Source: an uncultured Ruminococcus sp.
Lineage (GTDB): Bacteria; Bacillota; Clostridia; Oscillospirales; CAG-272
Direction of reading: 5' to 3'
DNA: 27,110 nt
Assembly: GCA_902766575.1 (NCBI GenBank)
Contig: CACXED010000125.1
Span: 1 to 27,110, forward strand
Notes under the pieces: generated by a model
Told to the model about the DNA's origin: nothing
Seen by the model: only the letters and a program-made list of their open reading frames with translations
Database searches by the model: none
Translations under genes and position numbers: made by a program
Shown here: in pieces, positions 16,734-24,328 of the stretch
Numbering within the stretch: position 1 is the stretch's first letter
How the letters are laid out: every line of letters starts with the position of its first letter

Positions 16734-16769
16734 GGGGCTGTCGCTTTTTGCGACAGCCCCGTCTTTTTT
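16734..16769 (+). terminator. Rho-independent terminator of the phosphoesterase gene
   Basis: GGGGCTGTCGC (16734-16744) pairs perfectly with GCGACAGCCCC (16750-16760) around a five-T loop and is followed by TCTTTTTT. It is a textbook intrinsic terminator. Confidence 0.92.
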
Positions 16770-16905
16770 ACTAAGAATAATCAGGTTCAGCACTACCGCA
16801 CATACGCGAGTATGCGCGGAACAAAGCGGCGGCTCGCCGCTGGGAGCGGAGACACGCCGCAAGGAGCGGAGACACGCCGCAGGGACAATATTTTTCACGC
16901 GCGGC
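16770..16905. repeat. GC-rich non-coding stretch with palindromes and a tandem repeat
   Basis: No gene is supported here. CATAC-gcga-GTATG (16801-16814) and AGCGGCG-gct-CGCCGCT (16825-16841) are small hairpins. They are followed by two copies of the 19-base unit GGAGCGGAGACACGCCGCA (16843-16861 and 16863-16881, period 20). The block could be a dispersed intergenic repeat of the REP type; copies elsewhere in the genome would decide this. Confidence 0.6.
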
Positions 16906-16935
16906 TTGCTTTATTAACAATTTGAGGTGTATAAT
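16906..16935 (+). promoter_or_regulatory. Promoter of the aldehyde dehydrogenase gene
   Basis: TTGCTT (16906-16911) and TATAAT (16930-16935), 18 bases apart. The transcript would have a leader of about 120 bases. The leader has small hairpins (for example CAGGCG/CGCCTG near 17001-17014) but no riboswitch class that I recognise. Confidence 0.65.
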
Positions 16936-17064
16936 AATAGTAGCGGGCAGCAAAGTCCGCTTTGGCGTCTGACGCCGAACCGCGCCGGAGCATCAAACGA
17001 CAGGCGGGCGCCTGAAATCGAGTTTTTCGGGCCTTAAGCCGCTGCGAAAGGAATGGCTGTAATT

Positions 17065-18477
17065 ATGGAATCCAACATCAATCCTCACGGCATAGCCGCC
17101 GACCTTTTTGAAATCATAACCGCGCAGAGAGAATTCTTCGCCACCGGAAAAACAAGGGATATCTCCTTTCGGAGACAGCTTCTGATAAATCTCCGGAGAA
17201 TGATCCGCGACAACGAGGGACTGATACTCGAAGCGCTCAGAGCCGACCTCGGCAAGTCCTACACCGAGGCTTATATGACCGAGATCGGAATGGTCGATCA
17301 GGAGATAAATCATACCCTCCGCTATCTCAAGGTCTGGAACTCGCCCGACGCCGCGGCGACGCCCTATTTCCTCTGGCCGGCGTCGAGCAGAAAGTATCAC
17401 CATCCGCGCGGGCTCGTCATGATCTTCTCGCCGTGGAACTATCCGTTCCTTCTGGCGATCCAGCCGCTGATCTCGTCGATAGCCGCCGGAAACTGCACGA
17501 TACTCAAGCTCTCCGAGCAGTCGCCGCACACGAGCCGTCTGCTCTGCGAGCTGATCGATAAATACTTCGACCGCGAGTATATCGCCGCCTATACCGACAG
17601 CTTTGAGGCGGTCAAGGCGATACGCTGGGAGCCCTTCGGGCTCGTGTTCTACACCGGAGGCCCGACGGTAGCGCGGATAATCTCAAAGGCAGCGGCGGCG
17701 CAGCTCACGCCGGTCGTTCTCGAGCTCGGCGGCAAGAGCCCCTGCATAGTCGACAAGACCGCGAACCTAAAGCTCGCAGCAAAGCGCATTATCGCCGGAA
17801 AGCTGCTGAACGCCGGTCAGACCTGCGTCGCGCCCGACTATCTCTATGTCGAGTCGAGCGTCAAGGAGGAGTTCGTCGGCTATCTCAAGGAGTATCACGA
17901 CCGCTTCTGTCAGGCGTCTCCCACCGAGAACAAATTCTATCCCAAGATAATCAACCGTATGCACTTCGAACGGCTGAAGAACTACCTCGGCGACGGACAG
18001 ATAATCTTCGGCGGCGAGGTCAACGAGGATACCGGGCGTATCTCGCTGACGCTGATGGAGCATATTAAAAAAGACAGCAAGCTGATGACCGAGGAAATCT
18101 TCGGCCCGATACTGCCGCTCTTTGAGTTCAGCGATATCAACATCGTCATAAACACGCTGAGAAAGCGTCCGAAGCCGCTGGCGCTCTATCTTTTCTCAAA
18201 CAGCAAGGAGACCCGCAAAAACGTACTCGAGAATCTCGATTTCGGCTGCGGGTGCATAAACGACACGGTGATGCAGCTGGCGAATCCGCACCTGCCCTTC
18301 GGCGGAGTCGGCGAGAGCGGCACGGGACGCTATCACGGCAAGGCGGGCTTCGACACCTTCAGCGCCGAGTCATCGGTGCTGACCTCGTCGTCGCACTTTG
18401 ATCTGAACCCATTCCGATATCCGCCATTCGACGATAATTACGGGCTTCTGCGGCTGATGCTGAGATATCTTATATAA
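17065..18477 (+). CDS. Aldehyde dehydrogenase, class 3-like (NAD(P)+-dependent)
   Basis: The enzyme oxidises aldehydes to carboxylic acids with NAD(P)+. Its 470 residues match the class 3 (ALDH3, fatty or aromatic aldehyde) length and lack the N-terminal extension of longer classes. Visible are the cofactor-site block MIFSPWNYPF, the general base Glu220 in LELGGKSP, and the nucleophile Cys254 in NAGQTCVAPD; the 34-residue distance between them is usual. The C-terminal block PFGGVGESGTGRYHGKAGF is also class 3. The start is uncertain: the ATG at 17053 follows AAAGGA with no spacer, whereas the ATG at 17065 leaves about 12 bases, as in several other genes here, so I use 17065. It has its own promoter. 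The physiological aldehyde is unknown. Confidence 0.92.
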   Translation: MESNINPHGIAADLFEIITAQREFFATGKTRDISFRRQLLINLRRMIRDNEGLILEALRADLGKSYTEAYMTEIGMVDQEINHTLRYLKVWNSPDAAATPYFLWPASSRKYHHPRGLVMIFSPWNYPFLLAIQPLISSIAAGNCTILKLSEQSPHTSRLLCELIDKYFDREYIAAYTDSFEAVKAIRWEPFGLVFYTGGPTVARIISKAAAAQLTPVVLELGGKSPCIVDKTANLKLAAKRIIAGKLLNAGQTCVAPDYLYVESSVKEEFVGYLKEYHDRFCQASPTENKFYPKIINRMHFERLKNYLGDGQIIFGGEVNEDTGRISLTLMEHIKKDSKLMTEEIFGPILPLFEFSDINIVINTLRKRPKPLALYLFSNSKETRKNVLENLDFGCGCINDTVMQLANPHLPFGGVGESGTGRYHGKAGFDTFSAESSVLTSSSHFDLNPFRYPPFDDNYGLLRLMLRYLI

Positions 18478-18492
18478 TCGGCAAAATTGCTA

Positions 18493-18521
18493 TTGCTTTT
18501 TTCGACGGGATATGATATAAT
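18493..18521 (+). promoter_or_regulatory. Promoter of hom
   Basis: TTGCTT (18493-18498) and TATAAT (18516-18521) are 17 bases apart, with an extended TGa before the -10. The leader is about 55 bases. I see no T-box or other attenuator in it. Confidence 0.8.
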
Positions 18522-18583
18522 ATACTTTATTAAAGCGCTGAAGCGCAAATTCCAACTTTCTTGCAAAGGTACGGTAACAGAAA

Positions 18584-19777
18584 ATGATAGATATTGCTAT
18601 ATTCGGCTTCGGAGTTGTCGGCGGCGGTACTGCCGAGGTGCTGACCCGGAACGCAAAGCTGATAGCCGACCGCGTCGGCGACAGCATAAATATAAAATAT
18701 ATCCTCGACCTGCGCGACTTCCCGGACAGCCCTTTCGGCGACCGGGTCGTTCACGACATCAACGTCATACTCAGCGACCCCGACGTCAAGCTCTGCGCCG
18801 AGCTGATGGGCGGCTCGCATCCCGCTTTTGAGTTCTCAAAGGCGGCTCTTGAAGCGGGCAAGAGCGTCGTGACCTCGAACAAGGAGGTCGTCGCCAACTT
18901 CGGCCCCGAGCTGCTGAGGCTCGCGGCTGAAAACAATGTCCGCTACCTCTTTGAAGCCAGCGTCGGCGGAGGTATCCCGGTCATTCATCCGATCGGCTCC
19001 TGCCTGACCGCAAACGACATCACCGAGGTCGACGGAATACTCAACGGCACGACGAACTATATTCTCACCCAGATGATAAACGAAGGCAAGGACTTTGAGA
19101 GCGCTCTCGCCGAGGCTCAGCAGAAGGGCTACGCCGAGCGCAATCCCTCGGCCGACGTCGACGGCATCGACACCTGCCGGAAGATATCCATACTCACCGC
19201 GATAGCCTTTGGAAGCCTCGTCCCGCCCGAGCTCATCAAGACCGAGGGCATACGCAATGTCACTCTCAAGGACGTGGAGCTCGCGGAGAAGCTCGGAGCG
19301 TCGATAAAGCTCATCGGACGCGCCGTCAAGACCGACGGCAAGCTCTGCGCGATGGTAGGGCCGATGCTCGTCAGCCGCACGAACCCGCTGTCGAACATCT
19401 CCGACGTCTATAACGGCATACTCGTAAACGGAAACGCCATCGGAGACGTGATGTTCTACGGACGCGGAGCGGGCAAGCTCCCGACCGCAAGCGCAGTGGT
19501 ATCGGATATCATCGACATCGCGTCGGGGCTCGGACAGCCGCGCCGCCGGGAACAGCTCTGGACAAGGCTTTCGGAGAGCGAGGTGCTCGACGCGGACAAG
19601 CTGAAATCGCGCTTCTATCTTCGCTTTGATAAGAAGCCGAACCACTGTCTCTGTATGCTCAACGCCGAGGTCGTCGAGGACAGCGCCGACTGCTACGCTG
19701 TCGTCACCGGAGAGGTCAATCCTCTCGAGATCGGCATAACCCTCGCGGAAAAGTACACTGCGATGAGAATACTGTAA
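18584..19777 (+). CDS. hom: Homoserine dehydrogenase
   Basis: This enzyme reduces aspartate semialdehyde to homoserine, the branch point to threonine and methionine. The 397-residue protein starts with the nucleotide-binding motif FGFGVVGGGTAEVL, carries VVTSNKEVVA, and has the catalytic-domain signature around GILNGTTNYILTQM, followed by AYAERNPSADVDGID-like residues (QQKGYAERNPSADVDGID) and KISILTAIAFG. Gram-positive Hom proteins usually have about 430 residues and a full C-terminal ACT domain for feedback control. Here only a short degenerate remainder follows (FYLRFDKKPNHCLCML to the end), so threonine inhibition may be lost or altered. The ribosome site is weak (AAAGG 13-14 bases upstream). 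It has its own promoter and shares a terminator with uxuA. Confidence 0.95.
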   Translation: MIDIAIFGFGVVGGGTAEVLTRNAKLIADRVGDSINIKYILDLRDFPDSPFGDRVVHDINVILSDPDVKLCAELMGGSHPAFEFSKAALEAGKSVVTSNKEVVANFGPELLRLAAENNVRYLFEASVGGGIPVIHPIGSCLTANDITEVDGILNGTTNYILTQMINEGKDFESALAEAQQKGYAERNPSADVDGIDTCRKISILTAIAFGSLVPPELIKTEGIRNVTLKDVELAEKLGASIKLIGRAVKTDGKLCAMVGPMLVSRTNPLSNISDVYNGILVNGNAIGDVMFYGRGAGKLPTASAVVSDIIDIASGLGQPRRREQLWTRLSESEVLDADKLKSRFYLRFDKKPNHCLCMLNAEVVEDSADCYAVVTGEVNPLEIGITLAEKYTAMRIL

Positions 19778-19782
19778 AGGTA

Positions 19783-19812
19783 AAACCGGCGGGAGAGATC
19801 TCCCGCCGGTTT
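19783..19812. terminator. Bidirectional terminator between hom and uxuA
   Basis: AAACCGGCGGGAGA (19783-19796) and TCTCCCGCCGGTTT (19799-19812) form a perfect 30-base palindrome between two converging genes. T-rich sequence lies on both sides in the respective transcription direction, so it should end both transcripts. Confidence 0.88.
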
Positions 19813-19815
19813 AGT

Positions 19816-20871
19816 TTATTTGAACGCCTTGTTTATAGCTTCCCAGATGCCGTTGATGTATACGGCTCCGAGAGCGCGGTCGTAGAGACCGTAGCCGGGT
19901 CTGCCGCTCTCGCCCCAGATCATGCGTCCATGGTCGGGACGGATGTATCCGTCGAAATCCACGTCCCATGCCGCGCGGAGGATATCGTACATATCGAGCG
20001 AGCCGTCCTCGCTGCGGTGTCCGGTCTCGTTGAAGTCGCGCGGGCCGGTGATCTTGATGTTGCGGGCGTGCAGGAAGTGTATACGACGCATAGCTCCGAA
20101 GTGGCGAATCATGTCGACCACATTGTTGTTCGGGTCAACGCCCAGCGAGCCGGTGCAGAGGGTCAGTCCGTTGCACTCGCTGTCGACGAGCTTTACAAAG
20201 CGCTCGAGATTCTTCGCTCCGGTGATTATGCGGGGAAGTCCGAAGATTCCCCACGGCGGATCGTCGGGATGGATAGCCATCTTTATATCGTTCTCCTCGC
20301 AGACGGGGATGATTCCGTGCAGGAAATAGCTCAGATTCTCCCAGAGCTTTTCCTCGTCGATCGACTTGTACTCGGCGAGCAGCGCGCGCAGTCCGTCCTG
20401 CGTGTAGCTCTCGTCCCAGCCGGGCAGAGAGAGCTTCTTGGTGTTCGGGTCCATCGCCAGCACCTCGGCGTCGCGGTAGATCAGCGAGGTCGAGCCGTCG
20501 GGATTCTTATGCGCGAGATCCGAGCGCAGCCAGTCGAACACCGGCATGAAATTGTAGCAGATCACCTTGACTCCGGCGTCGGCCAGCTTCTTGATGTTGC
20601 GCCGATAGACCTCGATGTACTCGTCGCGGGAGGGCTTGCCGAGCTTGATATCCTCGTGAACCGGGACGCTCTCGACGACCTCAAAGGCGAGATTATGCGA
20701 ATTTGCGGCGGTTTTGACCTTGGCGATGCTCTCCGCGCTCCACTCCTTTCCGGGCGGAACGTCGTAGACAGCCGATACGACGCCGGTCATTCCGGGAATC
20801 TGCGAGATGTACTCAAGGCTCACGGGATCGTTCTCGCCGTACCAGCGGAAGGTCATTTTCATTTCCTTCAT
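19816..20871 (-). CDS. uxuA: Mannonate dehydratase
   Basis: UxuA dehydrates D-mannonate to 2-keto-3-deoxygluconate in glucuronate catabolism. The 351-residue protein fits the family length and shows MTFRWYGENDPVSLEYISQI at the N-terminus, the metal-site regions IKMAIHPDDPPWGIFGLPRI, GLTLCTGSLG, HFLHARNI, and the C-terminal YIRPDHGRMIWGE block. I chose the ATG at 20871, eight bases after AAGGAGG (20880-20886); longer frames upstream reach across the promoter. It is alone on its transcript: no uxuB, uxaC or kdgK is beside it in this window. The nearest functional relative is the GH127-like glycosidase gene further upstream on the same strand, which fits use of plant cell-wall sugars. Confidence 0.96.
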   Translation of the reverse strand: MKEMKMTFRWYGENDPVSLEYISQIPGMTGVVSAVYDVPPGKEWSAESIAKVKTAANSHNLAFEVVESVPVHEDIKLGKPSRDEYIEVYRRNIKKLADAGVKVICYNFMPVFDWLRSDLAHKNPDGSTSLIYRDAEVLAMDPNTKKLSLPGWDESYTQDGLRALLAEYKSIDEEKLWENLSYFLHGIIPVCEENDIKMAIHPDDPPWGIFGLPRIITGAKNLERFVKLVDSECNGLTLCTGSLGVDPNNNVVDMIRHFGAMRRIHFLHARNIKITGPRDFNETGHRSEDGSLDMYDILRAAWDVDFDGYIRPDHGRMIWGESGRPGYGLYDRALGAVYINGIWEAINKAFK

Positions 20872-20904
20872 TGATTTTACCTCCTTATTTCGGTGTATGT
20901 ATCT

Positions 20905-20933
20905 ATGATACAATAAAATATGCGTTTTGTCAA
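20905..20933 (-). promoter_or_regulatory. Promoter of uxuA
   Basis: On the minus strand TTGACA (20933 to 20928) and TATCAT (20910 to 20905) are 17 bases apart. The leader is about 27 bases and includes the strong AAGGAGG ribosome site. No clear hexuronate-repressor operator was recognised. Confidence 0.8.
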
Positions 20934-20935
20934 GC

Positions 20936-20964
20936 AAAAATCCGCGCACAATGCGCGGATTTTT
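20936..20964 (-). terminator. Terminator of the ankyrin-like gene
   Basis: AAAAATCCGCGCA (20936-20948) and TGCGCGGATTTTT (20952-20964) pair perfectly around a three-base loop, with a T-run on the minus strand. It separates the ankyrin-like gene from the uxuA promoter only a few bases further on. Confidence 0.9.
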
Positions 20965-20992
20965 TAAGTTTTGAATCAATTTTTCCCGTAGC

Positions 20993-22003
20993 TTATTTCT
21001 CAAGCAGCTCGAGAGTCCTCTGGATATTTGTCTCAATAAAAGTCCTGTTGGAAGCGACTATTGAGGCTGCACTCGAATTTTCTGCCGATGAGGTCGATTC
21101 CATCGAGCTGTAAAGGCTGTCGCACCATGCGTAAATGCGTTTGCCGTCCACAGCATCACGGCTCGCAAGCAAAAGGCGAACGCCGTTTGAAAAGTAAAAG
21201 CTGCAAGCAGCTGCGTCGGTATACTTTACATCAGTGAGCTTTGCTCCTATCAACGGTGAAAACGCCTTGCTGACGTCAACAAGCAATTCTCTGTTGTCTG
21301 AAACATATATTGGATTTACAACAAGCTCGATATATGTATTGATAACAAGAGGTTTATCGTCAAAAAATATAACGAGAGAATTGCCGAGCTGCCGGATATA
21401 TTCATTCGCAAACGAAAGATTATCGCTGTCATCTTTGTCTGCGAAAATCGCTGTAACCTCCGCGCCTATACAATCAAGGTAGCATAGGATTGAGCAATAA
21501 TCTTTTTTTGCGGCATATGCTTCTGCCATTGAGTAGTATGCTTCCAGGATATTTGCCCAAGTATAGTCCTTATCTACTTCCCATGCTCCGGCATCCTTCC
21601 AGCTGATGCTGTAAAACAAACCGCGAGGTTCTTCATCCGGCTCATCATCCTGAGAGCTATATATAACAGGCGCACCGGCATTCATAAGCATTTTAGCTGC
21701 TTCTAAGATGCTGCGGTCATACGATGACCAGCAAAGCGCGCTTAATGCAAGCCCGCCGTTTTTTCCATTATGTGCGTGAACATCGTACCCATTTGAAAGA
21801 AAATGCTGTACGGCTATCGGCAGGATTTCACCGCGCCCGTAAAAATCCCCGTCTGTTATATACTTTGAAAGAATCGTTTCTTCGGAATCATCGTCAAGGA
21901 TATTTATATCTTCAAGATTCCTTAGCGTATTATCAAAGGCAGTCCAATCAATATGAACTTTATCGGTAATATCAGCCAATTCGGTTACAGCGTCGTCAAT
22001 CAT
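20993..22003 (-). CDS. Hypothetical protein with ankyrin-like segment
   Basis: The product is 336 residues from the ATG at 22003 (MIDDAV), preceded by TTAGG about 9 bases away; an ATG at 22012 and a TTG at 22021 are alternatives with poorer sites. It has no signal peptide and should be cytoplasmic. One region resembles ankyrin units: ILPIAVQHFLSNGYDVHAHN followed by LALSALCWSSYDRSILEAAKMLMNAGAPV. Similar proteins with one or two such units occur in Clostridia, often as immunity or accessory proteins, but this is only a loose analogy. The C-terminal half (LIGAKLTDVKYTDAAACSFYF and later) is of unknown fold and ends in a Ser/Ala-rich helix. The gene is visibly AT-richer than its neighbours and has its own terminator, which suggests recent acquisition. 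Confidence 0.8.
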   Translation of the reverse strand: MIDDAVTELADITDKVHIDWTAFDNTLRNLEDINILDDDSEETILSKYITDGDFYGRGEILPIAVQHFLSNGYDVHAHNGKNGGLALSALCWSSYDRSILEAAKMLMNAGAPVIYSSQDDEPDEEPRGLFYSISWKDAGAWEVDKDYTWANILEAYYSMAEAYAAKKDYCSILCYLDCIGAEVTAIFADKDDSDNLSFANEYIRQLGNSLVIFFDDKPLVINTYIELVVNPIYVSDNRELLVDVSKAFSPLIGAKLTDVKYTDAAACSFYFSNGVRLLLASRDAVDGKRIYAWCDSLYSSMESTSSAENSSAASIVASNRTFIETNIQRTLELLEK

Positions 22004-22106
22004 ACGGCTCATCCTAAGCAAAATATTCTATCTATTGAATTTTTGGTTTTAATTAGCCTCTATACTCGGACGTGAAAATCATCGAACAGGTTAACTCACG
22101 CGCGCG

Positions 22107-22134
22107 CCGAGCGGGCGCAGCAGCATCCGCTCGG
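22107..22134. other. Stem-loop between the GH127-like and ankyrin-like genes
   Basis: CCGAGCGG (22107-22114) pairs with CCGCTCGG (22127-22134) around a 12-base loop, shortly after the GH127-like stop. No T-run follows on the minus strand, so it is at best a weak terminator or an RNA-end stabiliser. Confidence 0.4.
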
Positions 22135-22152
22135 TTCTGAGCTCCGCGTACA

Positions 22153-24150
22153 TTATTTTCCCAAACGTCGGGTCGGCAGCCAGCAGCCGTACTTAGAGTC
22201 CTCTTTCCAGGTCTTTCCGGCGGAGGCATAGTCAATGACGGTAAACTCGCCGCCGTGAACCTGCGGGATCTTATACTCGACTATCGTGTCGAACGAAGCG
22301 GTCTTTGAGGGCTTGACGTCCACATAGCCGTCGCGGTCGTACTTGATGTCGACCGGCTCGTCCACGTTCTCGCCGAGTCTTGCGTCGCGTGCGAGGACGA
22401 GCGGTCCGCGGCGCATTGCGATGTGGAACTTAGCGTCGGGAGCTTCCTCGAATACCGTCGGATAGGATATATCGAGTCCCCAGCTTCTCGCGGTCACGAG
22501 TATATCGTGCGGGTCGCGCGGAGCGTGGATGACCTTTGTGCGCATATCGAGTTCGAGCAGCACCTTATCGCCGGGATTCCAGACGCGGCTTATTTCGGTA
22601 TAGCCCGCGTTGACCTCGATCGGCTCGCCGTTGACCGAGAGCTCGGTCGCCGCGCTCCAGCCGGGGATCCTCAGCGAAAGCGTGAACTCCTCGGGAGCTT
22701 CGGGCAGGACTGTGATCTCAACTCTGCCGTCAGCCGGATATTCGGTCGCGATAGAGAGGCTCAGCGCCTTTCCGGACGGAGTCTTGGTCGCGACGGTTCC
22801 GGGAATGTAGAGGTTCAGAGCCGCGCCGTCTCTCGAGAGCATGACCGCGACCTTGGAGATAAGTCCGGTTCCCGCCGAGCCTATGCAGGCGCAGCAGCCG
22901 TAGTAGTGATTGTCGGGCATGAGCTGAAGTCCGCCGATTCCGCGTCCGCGGGTGTTCGGCAGCAGCGACGAGTAGCTGTCAAAGGGCAGCGGCTCGAGCT
23001 TGGCGTCGGGGCAGCGGCTTGTGATAAGCTCGGAGACGGAGACCTTTGTTCCGACCACCTTCTCGGTGTTGACCGAGCCGAAGTAGGCGTTGTAGAGCGC
23101 CTGCTCGAACTGATCGGCGAATACCGGGTCTCCGGTCAGCGAGAGGAGCTGCCAGCAGAACTTCATCCAGGTGACTGTGACGCAGGTCTCCTGCATGATA
23201 CCCGAGTAAGCGGTATCGGTCTGACGCGCTGCCGAGTGGTCGAACAGCTCGTGCGTGCAGCCCGCGCTGCCGATTATCGTGATATCGCTGTTTATGACGC
23301 GGCGGGCGAAGCGGACGACCGCCTCCCTGTGCTTCTCGATTCCGGTCGCACGGTAGTATTCGAGCAGGCCCTCAAAGTTCGACATCATCTCGTAAGCCTT
23401 TGTGACCGGGTACTGATAGGGATCGGTCTTGTCCTGATATGCCAGCTCGAAGATATTGCAGACCGAGGTTCCGCCCTCGCCGACTATGTAGGACGCGAAA
23501 TTGAGATACTTCTCGTCTCCGGTGATATCGTAGAGTCTTACGATCGGCTCGAGTATCGACGAGGAGTTGAGACCTCTCCAGCAGGTCGAAGCGGAGGTTA
23601 TCGGGAGCTTGCCCTCGCTTCTCGGCCCGAGCTTGGAGATGAGATAGTCGGCCTGACGCTTCATCGAAGCGGTCATGCGCGCCTTGAGGTCCTCGTCGGT
23701 GCAGACCTCCATGAAGTACTGCATACCGAGCATAACATACTTGCGGCACCAGAGATCCCAGCCGCGGAACTCGCACTCGACCGAGTAGGTGGAGATGCGT
23801 CCGAGCTCGTCCTCGGCAGTGAGCATATCCTCGACGGTGTCGGTGAGAGCTTTGTAGAGCTCAGGATTCTTTGTGTAGGCGTAGGTGAACGCCGCGCCGC
23901 GCATCATCTTGCCCCAGTACTCGCCGCGCCAGCCATAGTTGCAGACGTCGGTATGCTGCTTGAACTGAGTTACGAAGCGCGTCCAGTTCTCGGCGTCGAG
24001 GAGCTGGAAGTCCTCGATAAAGCGGATGGTCTTGTCAACGACTCCGGTGAAGCGGCAGTCGGCGGCCATGTCGGTAAAGAGCGTATCGGTGTCGAGACGC
24101 TTATAATTAACGGTACCCTGCTCGTACAGGGAATCAACAGCTTTGCTCAT
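22153..24150 (-). CDS. GH127-family (DUF1680) beta-L-arabinofuranosidase-like glycosidase
   Basis: The 665-residue protein fits the GH127 family of zinc-dependent retaining glycosidases that release beta-L-arabinofuranose from plant glycoproteins and pectin side chains. The N-terminal two thirds form an (alpha/alpha)6-like region (WRGEYWGKMMRGAAFTYAYT, STCWRGLNSSSILEPIVRLY), and the rest is beta-sandwich. The cysteine-glutamate zinc site is complete: Glu321 and Cys323 in QETCVTVTW, and Cys419-Cys420 in YGCCAC, which match in order and spacing the Glu338, Cys340, Cys417, Cys418 site of HypBA1. There is no signal peptide, so it should act on imported oligosaccharides. AAAGGA lies 9-14 bases before the ATG at 24150, and a strong promoter lies upstream. 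Other DUF1680 branches act on different sugars, so the exact substrate is open. Confidence 0.9.
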   Translation of the reverse strand: MSKAVDSLYEQGTVNYKRLDTDTLFTDMAADCRFTGVVDKTIRFIEDFQLLDAENWTRFVTQFKQHTDVCNYGWRGEYWGKMMRGAAFTYAYTKNPELYKALTDTVEDMLTAEDELGRISTYSVECEFRGWDLWCRKYVMLGMQYFMEVCTDEDLKARMTASMKRQADYLISKLGPRSEGKLPITSASTCWRGLNSSSILEPIVRLYDITGDEKYLNFASYIVGEGGTSVCNIFELAYQDKTDPYQYPVTKAYEMMSNFEGLLEYYRATGIEKHREAVVRFARRVINSDITIIGSAGCTHELFDHSAARQTDTAYSGIMQETCVTVTWMKFCWQLLSLTGDPVFADQFEQALYNAYFGSVNTEKVVGTKVSVSELITSRCPDAKLEPLPFDSYSSLLPNTRGRGIGGLQLMPDNHYYGCCACIGSAGTGLISKVAVMLSRDGAALNLYIPGTVATKTPSGKALSLSIATEYPADGRVEITVLPEAPEEFTLSLRIPGWSAATELSVNGEPIEVNAGYTEISRVWNPGDKVLLELDMRTKVIHAPRDPHDILVTARSWGLDISYPTVFEEAPDAKFHIAMRRGPLVLARDARLGENVDEPVDIKYDRDGYVDVKPSKTASFDTIVEYKIPQVHGGEFTVIDYASAGKTWKEDSKYGCWLPTRRLGK

Positions 24151-24168
24151 GATCTTATTCCTTTCTCA

Positions 24169-24178
24169 TCAGGCCTGA
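24169..24178. promoter_or_regulatory. Palindrome in the leader of the GH127-like gene
   Basis: TCAGGCCTGA is a perfect 10-base palindrome between the predicted start point and the ribosome site. A further CCTGataCCAGG-like hairpin lies next to it. It may be an operator or a small hairpin; no regulator can be named. Confidence 0.35.
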
Positions 24179-24195
24179 GCCTGGTATCAGGATAT

Positions 24196-24225
24196 ATTAT
24201 AGCATTATTTTCCGCCGCTTGTCAA
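24196..24225 (-). promoter_or_regulatory. Promoter of the GH127-like gene
   Basis: On the minus strand TTGACA (24225 to 24220) and TATAAT (24201 to 24196) are both perfect, with an 18-base spacer. It diverges from the promoter at 24268-24296. Confidence 0.85.
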
Positions 24226-24267
24226 GGCATATTGCAAAAACCGCTGAAACTATTTTTAATTCTATAC

Positions 24268-24296
24268 TTGACAAATATCGAAATATATGATATTAT
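24268..24296 (+). promoter_or_regulatory. Promoter of the membrane-anchored unknown gene
   Basis: TTGACA (24268-24273) and TATTAT (24291-24296) are 17 bases apart, with an extended TGa before the -10. The divergent promoter pair shares only about 42 bases. Confidence 0.85.
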
Positions 24297-24328
24297 ATAT
24301 GTAGAATACAAATCGGGAGGCAAATGTC

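Noticed and set aside
16936..17050. Possible riboswitch in the aldehyde dehydrogenase leader
   Set aside because: The leader is long and has small hairpins, but I find no core motif of a known riboswitch class and no terminator or sequestered ribosome site.
19930..20874. 314-codon frame on the plus strand
   Set aside because: It is the shadow of uxuA on the opposite strand and has no family pattern or ribosome site.
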